From NCBI GenBank assembly GCA_945893145.1, contig CAMDDZ010000010.1:25727-89726 (forward strand): a DNA stretch of 64,000 nt, written 5' to 3'. Of the stretch, positions 52,548 to 61,124 are shown one piece after another. The notes beneath the pieces were generated by a model that saw only the letters and a list, made by a program, of their open reading frames with translations, did no database searches and was not told the origin of the DNA. The DNA comes from Rhodoplanes serenus. GTDB lineage: Bacteria; Pseudomonadota; Alphaproteobacteria; Rhizobiales; Xanthobacteraceae. The position numbers and the translations under genes are program-made. Numbering within the stretch: the stretch's first letter is position 1; each line of letters begins with the position of its first letter.

Positions 52548-53576
52548 TTAAGCAGCCTGCTTGGCGATCTGAGCCTTCAGCCGCGAATAGACCTTCAGGG
52601 CGTTGCCTTCGAAGATCTTCTTCTTGTCGGCATCCGACACCGGCGCGCTCTCGACGTAACGCTTGGTGTCGTCGAAGCCGAAGCCGGTCCTTGGATCGTT
52701 GCCCTTCACCGCACCCACCATTTCGGAGGCGAACAGGATGTTATCGGCCGGCACCACCTTGGTGAGCAGGTCGATGCCCGGCTGGTGATAGACGCAGGTG
52801 TCGAAGAAGATGTTCTGGCCCATGATCTCGGCCAGTTCCGGCTTGCCGTTGTTGAGCGCGATGCCGCGGAAGCGGCCCCAGTGGAACGGGATCGCGCCGC
52901 CGCCATGCGGAATGATGAATTTCAGCTTCGGGAACTGCTTGAACAGGTCGGATAGCATGACCTGCATGAACACCATGGTGTCGGCGTTGAGGTAATACGA
53001 GCCGGTGGTGTGCATCGCCGGATTGCAGCAACCGGAGACATGGATCATGCACGGCACGTCGAGCTCGATCATCTTTTCGTAAATCGGGAACCAGGACTTG
53101 TCGGTCATCGGCGGCGAATTGAAATAGCCGCCCGACGGATCGGGGTTCAGGTTACAGCCGACGAACCCCATTTTGACGCAGCGCTCAAGCTCGGCGGCCG
53201 AATTCTTCGGATCGACGCCGGGTGATTGCGGCAATTGGCAAACGCCGATGAAGTTCTTGGGATAAAGCCCCACCACACGTGCGATCAGGTCGTTGCAAAT
53301 CTGCGACCATTCGGTGGACACGCTCTCGTCGCCGACGTGGTGGCCCATGCCGGAGGCGCGCGGCGAGAAGATCGTGAGATCGGTGCCCCGATCGCGCTGC
53401 AACTTGAGCTGGTTCTGCTCGATCGATTCCCTGATCTCGTCGTCCGACATCTTCAGGCCGGAGCGCGGCGGCATCTTGGCCTTGTTCTTGGCATTGGCGG
53501 CCTCCGTCTGTTCCTTCCGGAAGCGGTGCAGGTCCTTGGGCTCGGTCGTGTAATGGCCGTGACAGTCGATGATCAT
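52548..53576 (-). CDS. 4-oxalomesaconate hydratase-like amidohydrolase (LigJ family)
   Basis: This 342-residue enzyme starts MIIDCHGHYTTEPKDL; the HxH ligands (His6, His8) and the CHGHYTT block are typical of LigJ, which hydrates 4-oxalomesaconate in protocatechuate 4,5-cleavage. Later landmarks are FSPRASGMGHHVGDE, IHVSGCCNPAMH, FIIPHGGGAIPFHWGRF and ILFASEMVGAVKG. It would supply the substrate of a CHA-type aldolase, and an HpcH-type aldolase lies divergently at 53722. LigAB-like genes lie at 61125. I see no LigC or LigI in this window. The start at 53576 is clear from the conserved N terminus. Confidence 0.87.
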   Translation of the reverse strand: MIIDCHGHYTTEPKDLHRFRKEQTEAANAKNKAKMPPRSGLKMSDDEIRESIEQNQLKLQRDRGTDLTIFSPRASGMGHHVGDESVSTEWSQICNDLIARVVGLYPKNFIGVCQLPQSPGVDPKNSAAELERCVKMGFVGCNLNPDPSGGYFNSPPMTDKSWFPIYEKMIELDVPCMIHVSGCCNPAMHTTGSYYLNADTMVFMQVMLSDLFKQFPKLKFIIPHGGGAIPFHWGRFRGIALNNGKPELAEIMGQNIFFDTCVYHQPGIDLLTKVVPADNILFASEMVGAVKGNDPRTGFGFDDTKRYVESAPVSDADKKKIFEGNALKVYSRLKAQIAKQAA

Positions 53577-53721
53577 GGAATGGCGCCGCTGGTGAGGGTT
53601 TAGGGTCGGCCGGATGCTAAGTCCCGCCACGCCTTTGTCAAACCGCTCCCCTGCGCCTGGGCGGTGATGACGGCGGAGGTTTCGGCGTCTAGGATGCCGG
53701 CCACATTTGGGGAGATGAGGA

Positions 53722-54582
53722 ATGGCCGATTTGCCGCGTCTGAACAATGTCATCCGCGCCCTTGAGGCGGGCCAGCATGCGCTCACCTGCTTCGCGCCCG
53801 CCGAGATCAGTTCGGCGGTTGCCATGAGCGCCTCGAAATACGACGGCTGCGTGTTCGAGATGGAGCACAACCCGTGGGACGGCCGGCTGCTGCGCGATTG
53901 CCTGCAATACATGCTCAATCGCGCGCAGGTCGCCAAGGCGGGCCTGGTGCCGCCGGTCGCGCCGATGGTTCGCATCCCAGTCAATGGCGTCGAGATGGCG
54001 CAGTGGCAGGCCAAGCAGGCGCTCGACATGGGCTGCTACGGCATCGTGTTCCCGCACATCTCGACCGTGGAGGAAGCCGCCAATGCGGTCGGCGCCTGCC
54101 GCTATCCGCGTATGAAAGACGCGCCGCTGTACGAGCCGGTCGGTATCCGCGGCGATGGCCCGACCGCAGCCGCGCGTTACTGGGGCCTCAGCCAACAGGA
54201 TTACTATAAGAAGGCCGACGTCTGGCCGCTCAACAAGGAAGGCGAGATTTTCTGCATCCTGCAGATCGAGGACACCCGCGGTGTCGAGAACCTCGACGCC
54301 ATGCTGAAGGACGTGCCCGGCATCGGCGCGATCCTGATCGGCGAAGGCGATCTGTCCCAGGAGCTCGGCTATCCGCGCCAGTACGAGCACAAGGTCGTGC
54401 TGGAGTGGATGAAGCGGATCGTCGACACCTGCAAGAAGCACAACGTCGTGGTCGGCCATCCGCATGTGGAAACCGGCAACGCCGAGCGCATCGTCAAGGA
54501 GGGCTACCGCTTCCTGATGATGGCGCCGGTGCAGAGCTACGGCCACTTCACGGCCGCACAAAAAGCAACAGGACGGACTTAA
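53722..54582 (+). CDS. HpcH/HpaI-family aldolase/citrate lyase-like protein
   Basis: This 286-residue TIM-barrel metal-dependent aldolase has YDGCVFEMEHNPWDG near 40-54, MVRIPVNGVEMAQWQAKQAL, FPHISTVEEAANAV and IFCILQIEDTRGVENLD, with Glu as metal ligand. It is rather distant from the family member at 29987. It is divergent from the LigJ-like gene and overlaps functionally with it: 4-carboxy-4-hydroxy-2-oxoadipate would need an aldolase, though the classical LigK belongs to another family. The ATG at 53722 follows GGGGAGATGAGG. The next gene begins 8 bp later. Confidence 0.87.
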   Translation: MADLPRLNNVIRALEAGQHALTCFAPAEISSAVAMSASKYDGCVFEMEHNPWDGRLLRDCLQYMLNRAQVAKAGLVPPVAPMVRIPVNGVEMAQWQAKQALDMGCYGIVFPHISTVEEAANAVGACRYPRMKDAPLYEPVGIRGDGPTAAARYWGLSQQDYYKKADVWPLNKEGEIFCILQIEDTRGVENLDAMLKDVPGIGAILIGEGDLSQELGYPRQYEHKVVLEWMKRIVDTCKKHNVVVGHPHVETGNAERIVKEGYRFLMMAPVQSYGHFTAAQKATGRT

Positions 54583-54589
54583 AGCTCAG

Positions 54590-55474
54590 ATGAAAGTCGG
54601 TCTCGTAGGCCTTGGCCGCATGGGTCGCGCCATCCAGGCGCGGCTCGCCGACAGTGGCGTTGAGGTCGTCGGCTGGGACCGCGACGCCGTTGCGATGCAG
54701 GCCGCGGCCGACAACGGCATGACGGTCGCAGCCCATCCGCGCGCGGTCGCCGATGGTTCCGATGGCATCGTCATCTCGATCATCACCGAGGACAACGGCG
54801 TCCGGAATGTGTTTCGCGGCAAGGATGGCTTCCTGTCGGGTGACGTGCGCAGCAAGCTGTTCATCGAGATGAGCACCTTGCAGCCGATGACGGCGCGCGA
54901 GTTGGCTCCGGTGGTGGATGCGGCCGGCGGGCGGCTGATCGATTCGCCGGTGCTGGGATCGATCCCGACGGCGCGCGCCGGCAAGCTGCACGCCATGGTG
55001 GGCGGTAGCACGGACGACGTCGACGGCGCCCGCATCGTACTCGACAAGCTGACGCGGCGGCTCGACCACATGGGGCCGAACGGCGCGGGCTACGCCATGA
55101 AGCTCGCCGCCAATCTCGGCCTCGCCGCCTATATCCAGGGCATCGCGGAATCGCTCGCGCTCGGACAGCGCGAGGGGCTGACGCTAGAACAGATGCTCGC
55201 CGTGCTGTCCGAGGCGCCGACCGCCAACGCCTGGCTTGGTATGAAGAAGGGCCTGCTGATGGGCGAGCCGTCCGAGCTGACGCTCGACGTCAAGACCATG
55301 CGCAAAGACATCATGTCGATGGTCGCGACCGGCGCTGCCGACGGCATTGCCATGCCGCTGTCGGCCGGGATGCTGGCGGCATTCTCGGCCGCGGTCGCGC
55401 AAGGCTGGGGCGACAAGGACATCGGCGAACTGCCGAAGTTCTTCCGCGACCACATGGGACAGAAGTTCAGTTAA
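54590..55474 (+). CDS. NAD(P)-dependent 3-hydroxyisobutyrate dehydrogenase-family oxidoreductase
   Basis: This 294-residue beta-hydroxyacid dehydrogenase opens MKVGLVGLGRMGRAIQARL. The substrate loop DSPVLGSIPTARAGKLHAMV is near 122-141 and the catalytic Lys is in GAGYAMKLAANLGLAAYI near 166. It lies 8 bp after the HpcH-type aldolase and presumably reduces an aldehyde or keto-acid product from it, as tartronate semialdehyde reductases do. It is convergent with the maleate-isomerase-like gene, 6 bp apart. Confidence 0.88.
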   Translation: MKVGLVGLGRMGRAIQARLADSGVEVVGWDRDAVAMQAAADNGMTVAAHPRAVADGSDGIVISIITEDNGVRNVFRGKDGFLSGDVRSKLFIEMSTLQPMTARELAPVVDAAGGRLIDSPVLGSIPTARAGKLHAMVGGSTDDVDGARIVLDKLTRRLDHMGPNGAGYAMKLAANLGLAAYIQGIAESLALGQREGLTLEQMLAVLSEAPTANAWLGMKKGLLMGEPSELTLDVKTMRKDIMSMVATGAADGIAMPLSAGMLAAFSAAVAQGWGDKDIGELPKFFRDHMGQKFS

Positions 55475-55480
55475 CCCGCG

Positions 55481-56212
55481 CTACGCCGCCAGATGATCGC
55501 GCAACAGCGTTCCGTAGCCCGGCACGCTGCCGTAGCCTTTGAGCATCCGCAGGCCCGCCCACAGGCTCACCGCGTTGTTGCAAATCACGGGTTTGCCGAG
55601 ATCGCGCTCCAATCTCTCGATCATCGGCATCGCGATCCAATTGCCGCCGGGCATTACCAGGGCCTCCGCGTTCGGCCGGTCGGACTTGCGGCCCAGCTCG
55701 TAGGCCTTATCCGGGCCGATGCGGCCGAGTTCGACGCCCGACACGATGCCGACCGTCTCGCTGTGCACCACCTCGAAGCCGTGCGCCTGCATGAATGCGA
55801 TCATGGGTTTCTCCATGGTCTTGCTCCAGGGCTGGCCCAACGCAATCTTGCGCACGTTCAACTCACGGAGCGCATCGACGAATGCAGTCGCGGCCGTGGT
55901 GGCGGGCCGCCCCGAGGCATCCTCCATGCGCTTGATCAGCTCGCGGTCGTAGCCCTTGCCCTTGGCCAGCGTCGGCGCAGTTGCCGCGAACACGATGACG
56001 TCGACCTCGGCATCGGCGAGCTTGCGGCTTTCCGACTCAAGCTCGAGCACGCAACGATCCTGCTCCTCCGGCGTGATGTCGCGATACGCCACGCGCCCGG
56101 TGTGCAGCGACACGGTCGGCGGCAGCGCCGCCGTGAACTCCGGCTCCTGCGTCGTGTTGGAGGACGGCGTCAACAGGCCAAAGCGGTGAGTCTTGCGGAC
56201 GTAGTTCTGCAC
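55481..56212 (-). CDS. Maleate isomerase-family protein lacking both catalytic cysteines
   Basis: This 243-residue Asp/Glu racemase-superfamily protein is clearly related to maleate isomerase and arylmalonate decarboxylase: GLLTPSSNTTQEPEF, the VIVFAATAPTLAKGKGYD block, and GKPVICNNAVSLWAGLR. The family's first catalytic Cys (FACT) is FAAT here, and the second (FLSCTN, seen intact at the start of this window) is VMPGGN. Neither cysteine remains, so classical isomerase chemistry is unlikely. It starts with GTG directly after the stop of the upstream Bug gene (TAG then GTG), with a GGAG site. The function is unknown. Confidence 0.83.
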   Translation of the reverse strand: MQNYVRKTHRFGLLTPSSNTTQEPEFTAALPPTVSLHTGRVAYRDITPEEQDRCVLELESESRKLADAEVDVIVFAATAPTLAKGKGYDRELIKRMEDASGRPATTAATAFVDALRELNVRKIALGQPWSKTMEKPMIAFMQAHGFEVVHSETVGIVSGVELGRIGPDKAYELGRKSDRPNAEALVMPGGNWIAMPMIERLERDLGKPVICNNAVSLWAGLRMLKGYGSVPGYGTLLRDHLAA

Positions 56213-57202
56213 CTACTCCGATCCTTCGAGGCCCGCGGCCTTGATGACGGGACGGAATTTCTCGATCTCGGCCTTGATGAAGCGCGCGAAGTCATCGGCC
56301 GATTTGCTCGCCACCGGGTCCGAACCCTGCCTGATGATCGCCGCCCTAACGTCGGGCATCGCCAGCGCCTTCGCCATGCCGGCGTAGAGCTTGTCGACGA
56401 TCGGCTTCGGCGTGCCGGCCGGTGCCAGGATGCCGGCCCAACCGACCACCACCGCGCTCGGATAACCGACCTCGGTCGGCGTCGGGATGTTCGGAAACAG
56501 CGCCGAGCGTTCGGCACCGAAGGTCGCGAGCAGCTTGAGCTTTCCGCTTTCAGCAAGTTCGGCCGCGCCCGCCGTGGTGGTGAAGCCGATCGGTATCTGG
56601 CCGGACAGGATGTCAGTGATCATCGGCGTCTGCCCGCGATAGGGCACGTGCGTCATCTTGATGTCGGCAGCGATCGACAGCAACACGCCTTGCAGGTGTG
56701 TCAGGTTGCCAATGCCGAACGAGCCGTAGTTCATCGCGCCCGGATTGGCCTTGGCGCGCGCGACCACGTCCTTGATCGAGGTGATGCCAGCGTTGGGATT
56801 GGCAATCAGGCCGAGCGGATTGGCGACGGTCTGGGTGATCGGCGCGAAGTCGCGCACCGGGTCGTAAGGCAACTTCTTGTAGATCAGCGAGTTGGTGGTC
56901 ACCGAGCTGACTGGGGCATAGACCAGCGTGTAGCCGTCGGGAGCGGCCTTGGCGACCGCGTCGGTGCCGATGATGGCATTGGCGCCTGGCCTGTTCTCGA
57001 CCACGCCGGGATGGCCCCACAGTTCGCCCATTTTCTGGGCGAGCGTGCGCGCCTGCAGATCGATGCCGGAGCCGGCCGCTTGCGGCACGATGATCCGGAT
57101 CGGACGATTGGGAAAATCGTCAGCCGATTGCGCCGCCGCTGGGCTCGCGAACGAAAGCGCCACCACGGCCGTGAGAACAGCCAGCACCGTCTGCCTTGTC
57201 AT
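56213..57202 (-). CDS. Bug/TctC-family substrate-binding protein
   Basis: This 329-residue binding protein has a Sec signal (MTRQTVLAVLTAVVALSFA, then AAQSADDFPNRP) and the signature PIRIIVPQAAGSGIDLQARTL. GILAPAGTPKPIVDKLYAGM lies near 254-273. It is immediately followed by the cysteine-less maleate-isomerase relative with no spacing, so the pair is co-translated. This parallels the isomerase-then-Bug order at the left end of the window. The ligand is unknown. Confidence 0.9.
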   Translation of the reverse strand: MTRQTVLAVLTAVVALSFASPAAAQSADDFPNRPIRIIVPQAAGSGIDLQARTLAQKMGELWGHPGVVENRPGANAIIGTDAVAKAAPDGYTLVYAPVSSVTTNSLIYKKLPYDPVRDFAPITQTVANPLGLIANPNAGITSIKDVVARAKANPGAMNYGSFGIGNLTHLQGVLLSIAADIKMTHVPYRGQTPMITDILSGQIPIGFTTTAGAAELAESGKLKLLATFGAERSALFPNIPTPTEVGYPSAVVVGWAGILAPAGTPKPIVDKLYAGMAKALAMPDVRAAIIRQGSDPVASKSADDFARFIKAEIEKFRPVIKAAGLEGSE

Positions 57203-57309
57203 GCGCGCTTCTCCCTGTTTGTTCGCCGTTATGGACCGGCAAGCTCATTGCAGCATGACTGTTGCCATCGCCGCAATGTGCCCGGCCGGATAAGCGGCAG
57301 CTTGTCGCG

Positions 57310-57387
57310 CTAGTGCCGCCGATTTGAAGTTCCTGCACCATCTGCAGCAGGCTCGTTCAGGAACTTCAAATCGATAAGCGGCACTAG
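57310..57387. repeat. Large palindrome, first CTAGTGCC unit
   Basis: Left arm CTAGTGCCGC plus CGATTTGAAGTTCCTG (57310-57335) pairs with CAGGAACTTCAAATCG, a 4-nt ATAA bulge, and GCGGCACTAG (57358-57387). The loop is 22 nt. It is 26 bp of perfect pairing interrupted only by the bulge. Confidence 0.8.
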
Positions 57388-57400
57388 CATCGTATACTTG

Positions 57401-57476
57401 CTAGTGCCCCTTTGTTTCCGAAGTTCGTGTCAGAGCATGCTGCCACGCATCACGAACTTCGGAAACGGGGCACTAG
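57401..57476. repeat. Large palindrome, second CTAGTGCC unit
   Basis: CTAGTGCCCC, then TTTG, then TTTCCGAAGTTCGTG (57401-57429) pairs with CACGAACTTCGGAAA, a single C, and GGGGCACTAG (57451-57476). The outer CTAGTGCC arm is the same as in the first unit, while the inner arm is a different sequence. It ends directly at the stop of the OYE-family gene. Confidence 0.8.
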
Positions 57477-57477
57477 A

Positions 57478-58650
57478 TCAGCCGGCCGCGCCCTGCGCCA
57501 CCCGCGCCTCCTCGCGCATCACGGCCATCATGCGGGCGCGCTTCTCGGCTGACTCGGGGAAGTCCATGGCTTGGCCGATGCGCGGGTTGGCGTTGCGATA
57601 GCGCGCCGGATATTTGAGGAAGACGCCAAGCTCTTGCGCGGCCTTCCAGGCCCAATGCGGATCGAACAGCAACCGCCGGGCAATCGCGATCATGTCGGCT
57701 TTGCCCTCGGCGAGCACCGCTTCGGCCTGTTGCGACTCGGTAATCTGGCCAACCGCCATGGTCGTAATCCCAGAGCCGCCGCGTACCGCGTCGGCCAGTG
57801 GCATTTGATAGAGCGGCCCGGTTGGAATTTTCTGCTTCAGCGAAACGCCGCCGCTCGACGTGCAGACGTAATCGCAGCCGCGCGCGTTCAGCTCTTTCGC
57901 CAGCGCGACCGAGTCCTCGACGCCCCAACCGCCCTCGACCCAGTCGGTGACCGAAATACGAACACCGATCGGCCGCTCCTGCGGGAAGGCGCCACGGCAG
58001 AGATCGTAAATCTCCAGAGCGAGCCGCATCCGGTTCTCGCGGCTGCCGCCGTATTCATCGTTGCGCGTATTGATGAGCGGCGACAGGAACTCGTTGACCA
58101 GATAGCCGTGCGCGAAATGCAGCTCGATCATATCGACGCCGATTTCCGCGGCCCGCCGCGTGGCGTCGCGCCAGGCGACCTTGGCGTGCTCGATGTCTTC
58201 CAACGTCATCACCGCCGGATGGGTGTGAACGTCATCCTCGTAATAGGACGGCGACATCGGCACCCAGCCGCCCTCGGCCACCGGCACCGTCTTGCGGATC
58301 ATGAAGGACGGCAGCACCGACGACTTGCGGCCCGCGTGCGCCAACTGAATGCCGAACTTGGTGGTGCCGTAGTCACGGTAGAATTTCAGGATGCGGGCAA
58401 GCCCCTCCTGGTGCGCGTCGGAATAAAGCCCAAGGCACCACGGCGAGATGCGGCCTTTCGGTTCTACCGCGGTCGCCTCCGTGATCGCGAGCCCCAGATT
58501 GGCGAGCGCATAGGTTCCGAGATGCGCGATGTGCCAATCGCTGGCGAAGCCATCCTGCGAGGCGTACTGGCACATTGGCGACAGTACGATGCGGTTGTCG
58601 AGAGTCAGGCCCCGCAGCGTGATCGGCGAAAACAGTTTGCAATCAGACAT
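57478..58650 (-). CDS. NADH:flavin oxidoreductase/Old Yellow Enzyme family protein (YqjM-like)
   Basis: This 390-residue FMN-dependent ene-reductase has MSDCKLFSPITLRGLTLDNR then IVLSPMCQYAS, the YqjM-type active-site Cys. FGIQLAHAGRKSS, HFAHGYLVNEFLSPLINTR (substrate-binding HxxH) and VGQITESQQAEAVLAEGKAD with a C-terminal ARRLLFDP also fit. It reduces activated C=C bonds of unsaturated acids or aldehydes. The ATG at 58650 is preferred; a GTG three codons earlier would overlap the upstream Bug stop. A large palindrome lies right after its end. Confidence 0.9.
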   Translation of the reverse strand: MSDCKLFSPITLRGLTLDNRIVLSPMCQYASQDGFASDWHIAHLGTYALANLGLAITEATAVEPKGRISPWCLGLYSDAHQEGLARILKFYRDYGTTKFGIQLAHAGRKSSVLPSFMIRKTVPVAEGGWVPMSPSYYEDDVHTHPAVMTLEDIEHAKVAWRDATRRAAEIGVDMIELHFAHGYLVNEFLSPLINTRNDEYGGSRENRMRLALEIYDLCRGAFPQERPIGVRISVTDWVEGGWGVEDSVALAKELNARGCDYVCTSSGGVSLKQKIPTGPLYQMPLADAVRGGSGITTMAVGQITESQQAEAVLAEGKADMIAIARRLLFDPHWAWKAAQELGVFLKYPARYRNANPRIGQAMDFPESAEKRARMMAVMREEARVAQGAAG

Positions 58651-58655
58651 GGCTT

Positions 58656-59633
58656 TCACTGCTTCGGAATGTTCAGCTTGCCGATGATCCCGGTCCAGCG
58701 CGTTACCTCTGCGGCGGTGTATTTGCCGAGTTCCTCCGGGCCCATATAGGACATCGACGCACCGGTTGCTTCGACGCGCGCCTTGAAGTCAGGGCGCTCG
58801 GTGATTTTTTTGACCTCGCGGCCCAGGAATTCGACCACCTCGCGGGGCGTGCCGGCAGGTGCATAGAGCGCGTACCAGGTGCTGACCTCGAGGCCTGCCA
58901 GCCCGGCCTCCGCGGCGGTCGGAAGGTTTGGCAGAAGCGGCAGCCGCGTCGCGTTGGCGATGGCAAGGCCCTTGATGGCATTGCCCTGCAGCGGCCCGAT
59001 CAGCTGCTGCATGGTGTTGAGGAAGAAGCCCAGCGTGCCGGAGAGCAGATCGTTGAAGGCAGGGCCGGTGCCGCGATAGGGCACGGCCGTCACTTTCATA
59101 TTGGCGAGTTGCCCGATCAGCTCGGAGCCGAGATGGGTCTCCGACGTGATGCCCGGACTGCCATAGGTGAGCTTGCCGGGATTGGCGCGTCCATAGGCGA
59201 TCAGCTCGGACAGCGAGTTGTTCGGTGAGTCCTTGTTGACCACGAGGACATGCGGTGAGCGCAGCACCATGGCGACCGGCGCGAAATCCTTCACCGGGTC
59301 CCATGGCAAGGAATTGAACAGCGCCGGGCTGGTGACCAGAAAGCCGGAAATCGTGAACAGCAGCGTGTGGCCATCCGGGTCGGAGCGCGCCACCTGCTGA
59401 CTGCCGATGATGCCGCTGGCGCCGCCCTTGTTCTCGACCACGAAGGACTTGCCGAGCGCGTTCTGCAGCTCCGCCGCGAGCCATCGCGCCGTGATGTCGA
59501 TGCCGCCGCCCGCGGCCGCCGGAACCACGATGGTCACGGTGCGCGACGGATAGCTCTGCGCGGCAACCTCGCCGGGCAGACCCGCGAAGGCGAGCGCCGC
59601 CAACAACGCACCAATGATTTTTCCCGTGCCCAT
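58656..59633 (-). CDS. Bug/TctC-family substrate-binding protein
   Basis: This 325-residue periplasmic binding protein opens with MGTGKIIGALLAALAFAGLP, then EVAAQSYPSRTVTIVVPAAA, the Bug signature with GGGIDITARW. YALYAPAGTPREVVEFLG lies in the last quarter. The ATG at 59633 is chosen because the upstream reading lacks family similarity. It precedes the OYE-family gene by 5 bp, so uptake and ene-reduction are probably linked. The ligand is unknown. Confidence 0.9.
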   Translation of the reverse strand: MGTGKIIGALLAALAFAGLPGEVAAQSYPSRTVTIVVPAAAGGGIDITARWLAAELQNALGKSFVVENKGGASGIIGSQQVARSDPDGHTLLFTISGFLVTSPALFNSLPWDPVKDFAPVAMVLRSPHVLVVNKDSPNNSLSELIAYGRANPGKLTYGSPGITSETHLGSELIGQLANMKVTAVPYRGTGPAFNDLLSGTLGFFLNTMQQLIGPLQGNAIKGLAIANATRLPLLPNLPTAAEAGLAGLEVSTWYALYAPAGTPREVVEFLGREVKKITERPDFKARVEATGASMSYMGPEELGKYTAAEVTRWTGIIGKLNIPKQ

Positions 59634-59664
59634 GATCGACGCTCCCTTGCGTGGCGAGCGGAGC

Positions 59665-60942
59665 TTAAGCCACCGCCACCATTCCACTCCACCATTGCGT
59701 TGACGCACCGACATCGACGTCTATTTTGCGGACGAAGGTGAGCTTGCCGTCGTCGCCAATCCGGAACACCGAAAGGCCCGCCGGCACCGTCTTGATCGTG
59801 CTGCCGTCACGCACCGGCACCGCTCGGATGCTGGCCGCAACCAGCATCCGGCCACTCGGATCGACCGAGAACGTGCGGAGTTCAATGGCATGCGCATCGG
59901 CGTTCTGGATCAAAGTCGGTTCGCCGGTCGCCAGATCGATCGAGAACACCGCGACGTTGTTCTGACCGCCGCCGCTGATCTTGCGGCCTTCGAAATCGAC
60001 CGTCCCGGAATCGCGGTTGGTTAGATAGACGAAGCGTCCGTTGGGATGCACGTGGATCGCGCCCGCATGCTGCCGCGGACCGCGCGCGCCAGGGTCGAAC
60101 AGCGTATCCTTGGTGAAGGCCGGCTCGCGGGCGAGCCCGGTCGCGGCGTCGCGGCGATAGACAAAGAGCTTGTTCTGGCTCTCGATCGAGACATAGACCC
60201 ACGGCTGCGTCGGGTGGAAATCGAGATGGCGCGGCCCGAACCGCATGCCGTCGCCCGGCTGGATCGCCGCCACGTTGGAAAGCACGCCGGCCTTGAAGTC
60301 ATAGACTTTGAGCGATCCCGGGTTCATCACCTTGTCCTCGGGCGCATTGTTGCCGCGCGTCACCATGATGACCTGGCGGCCGTCGGGTGTGGCCCTGATC
60401 TGGTGGGCGTATTTTCCGGTATCGACAGAACCGGGCTGTTCGACCGGCCCGCCGAGCGTGCCGTCACGGTTGATGCGATGGACGGTGAGCAGCGACGGCT
60501 CGTTATAGGCGGTCAACAGATACTCGCCCGCCATATCGACGCTGGCATGAACCGCGCGTGACGGCAGCGATTGCGGCTCGCCATGCGGCGCCAGTGCGCC
60601 CGTCGCGGGATCGATGCGGAACGCGTTGGCGAAATTCTTGTCGCCGTCGAAGCCCGGCCTGCGGTTGCTCGACACCACATAGAGGTATTTCCCGGACGGC
60701 GCCGGCCACGCGTATTGAATGTTGGCCGGTACCGATACGGTGTTGCGCCGGGTGAGCGTCAATTCGTTGACGTTCATTTCATAGAGCGTGAGATCGGGCC
60801 CCACGGCCGAATAAAACATGGTTGCGCTCATGGTTGCGCTCCTGGTTACGCTCTTGGCGGCTTGTCCACGTAACGAGGCGGCCGGCAAGGCTGACACCAC
60901 GGCAGCTCCGCCGAGCGCTGCGAACCTGCGACGGTCGATCAT
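59665..60942 (-). CDS. Lactonase-family beta-propeller protein with a Tat-like signal
   Basis: This 425-residue protein is related to 6-phosphogluconolactonase YbhE and muconate-cycloisomerase-like propellers. The N terminus MIDRRRFAALGGAAVVSALP has an RRRF twin-arginine-like start, so export is likely. Propeller marks are SGKYLYVVSSNRRPGFDG, SRAVHASVDMAGEYLLTAYN, MRFGPRHLDFHPTQPWVYVS and GAIHVHPNGRFVYLTNRDSG. The ATG at 60942 follows a strong GGAGGGG site. Export would be unusual for 6-phosphogluconolactonase, so another lactone substrate is likely. It is divergent from the ligAB-like operon. Confidence 0.87.
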   Translation of the reverse strand: MIDRRRFAALGGAAVVSALPAASLRGQAAKSVTRSATMSATMFYSAVGPDLTLYEMNVNELTLTRRNTVSVPANIQYAWPAPSGKYLYVVSSNRRPGFDGDKNFANAFRIDPATGALAPHGEPQSLPSRAVHASVDMAGEYLLTAYNEPSLLTVHRINRDGTLGGPVEQPGSVDTGKYAHQIRATPDGRQVIMVTRGNNAPEDKVMNPGSLKVYDFKAGVLSNVAAIQPGDGMRFGPRHLDFHPTQPWVYVSIESQNKLFVYRRDAATGLAREPAFTKDTLFDPGARGPRQHAGAIHVHPNGRFVYLTNRDSGTVDFEGRKISGGGQNNVAVFSIDLATGEPTLIQNADAHAIELRTFSVDPSGRMLVAASIRAVPVRDGSTIKTVPAGLSVFRIGDDGKLTFVRKIDVDVGASTQWWSGMVAVA

Positions 60943-61124
60943 CGACGCCCTCCCCTCCGGGGCGAGCGCGCCGAGCACGCTCCCCGGATGTTCCGCCCTC
61001 TGGCCTTGTCATGCGCACTCTTGTCAGCCGGGACGGTGGTGCCTCAGCCTACGAACGCACCGATGCCCTGGCAATTGGCGAAGTCCCATGCAATCTATAA
61101 TGCGATCCGGCGCCGGAGGTGCTC
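60943..61124 (+). promoter_or_regulatory. Divergent promoter region of the ligAB-like operon
   Basis: The 182-bp gap contains TATAAT at 61096-61101, with TTGGCG at 61075-61080 as a weak -35 (15-bp spacer). A GGAGGTG ribosome site follows, just before the ATG at 61125. The lactonase promoter must lie on the other strand; I see no clear motif for it. Confidence 0.45.

Noticed and set aside
55493..57313. A 606-codon plus-strand open frame opposite the maleate-isomerase-like and Bug genes
   Set aside because: It is a shadow of two clear minus-strand genes and shows no recognisable domain.
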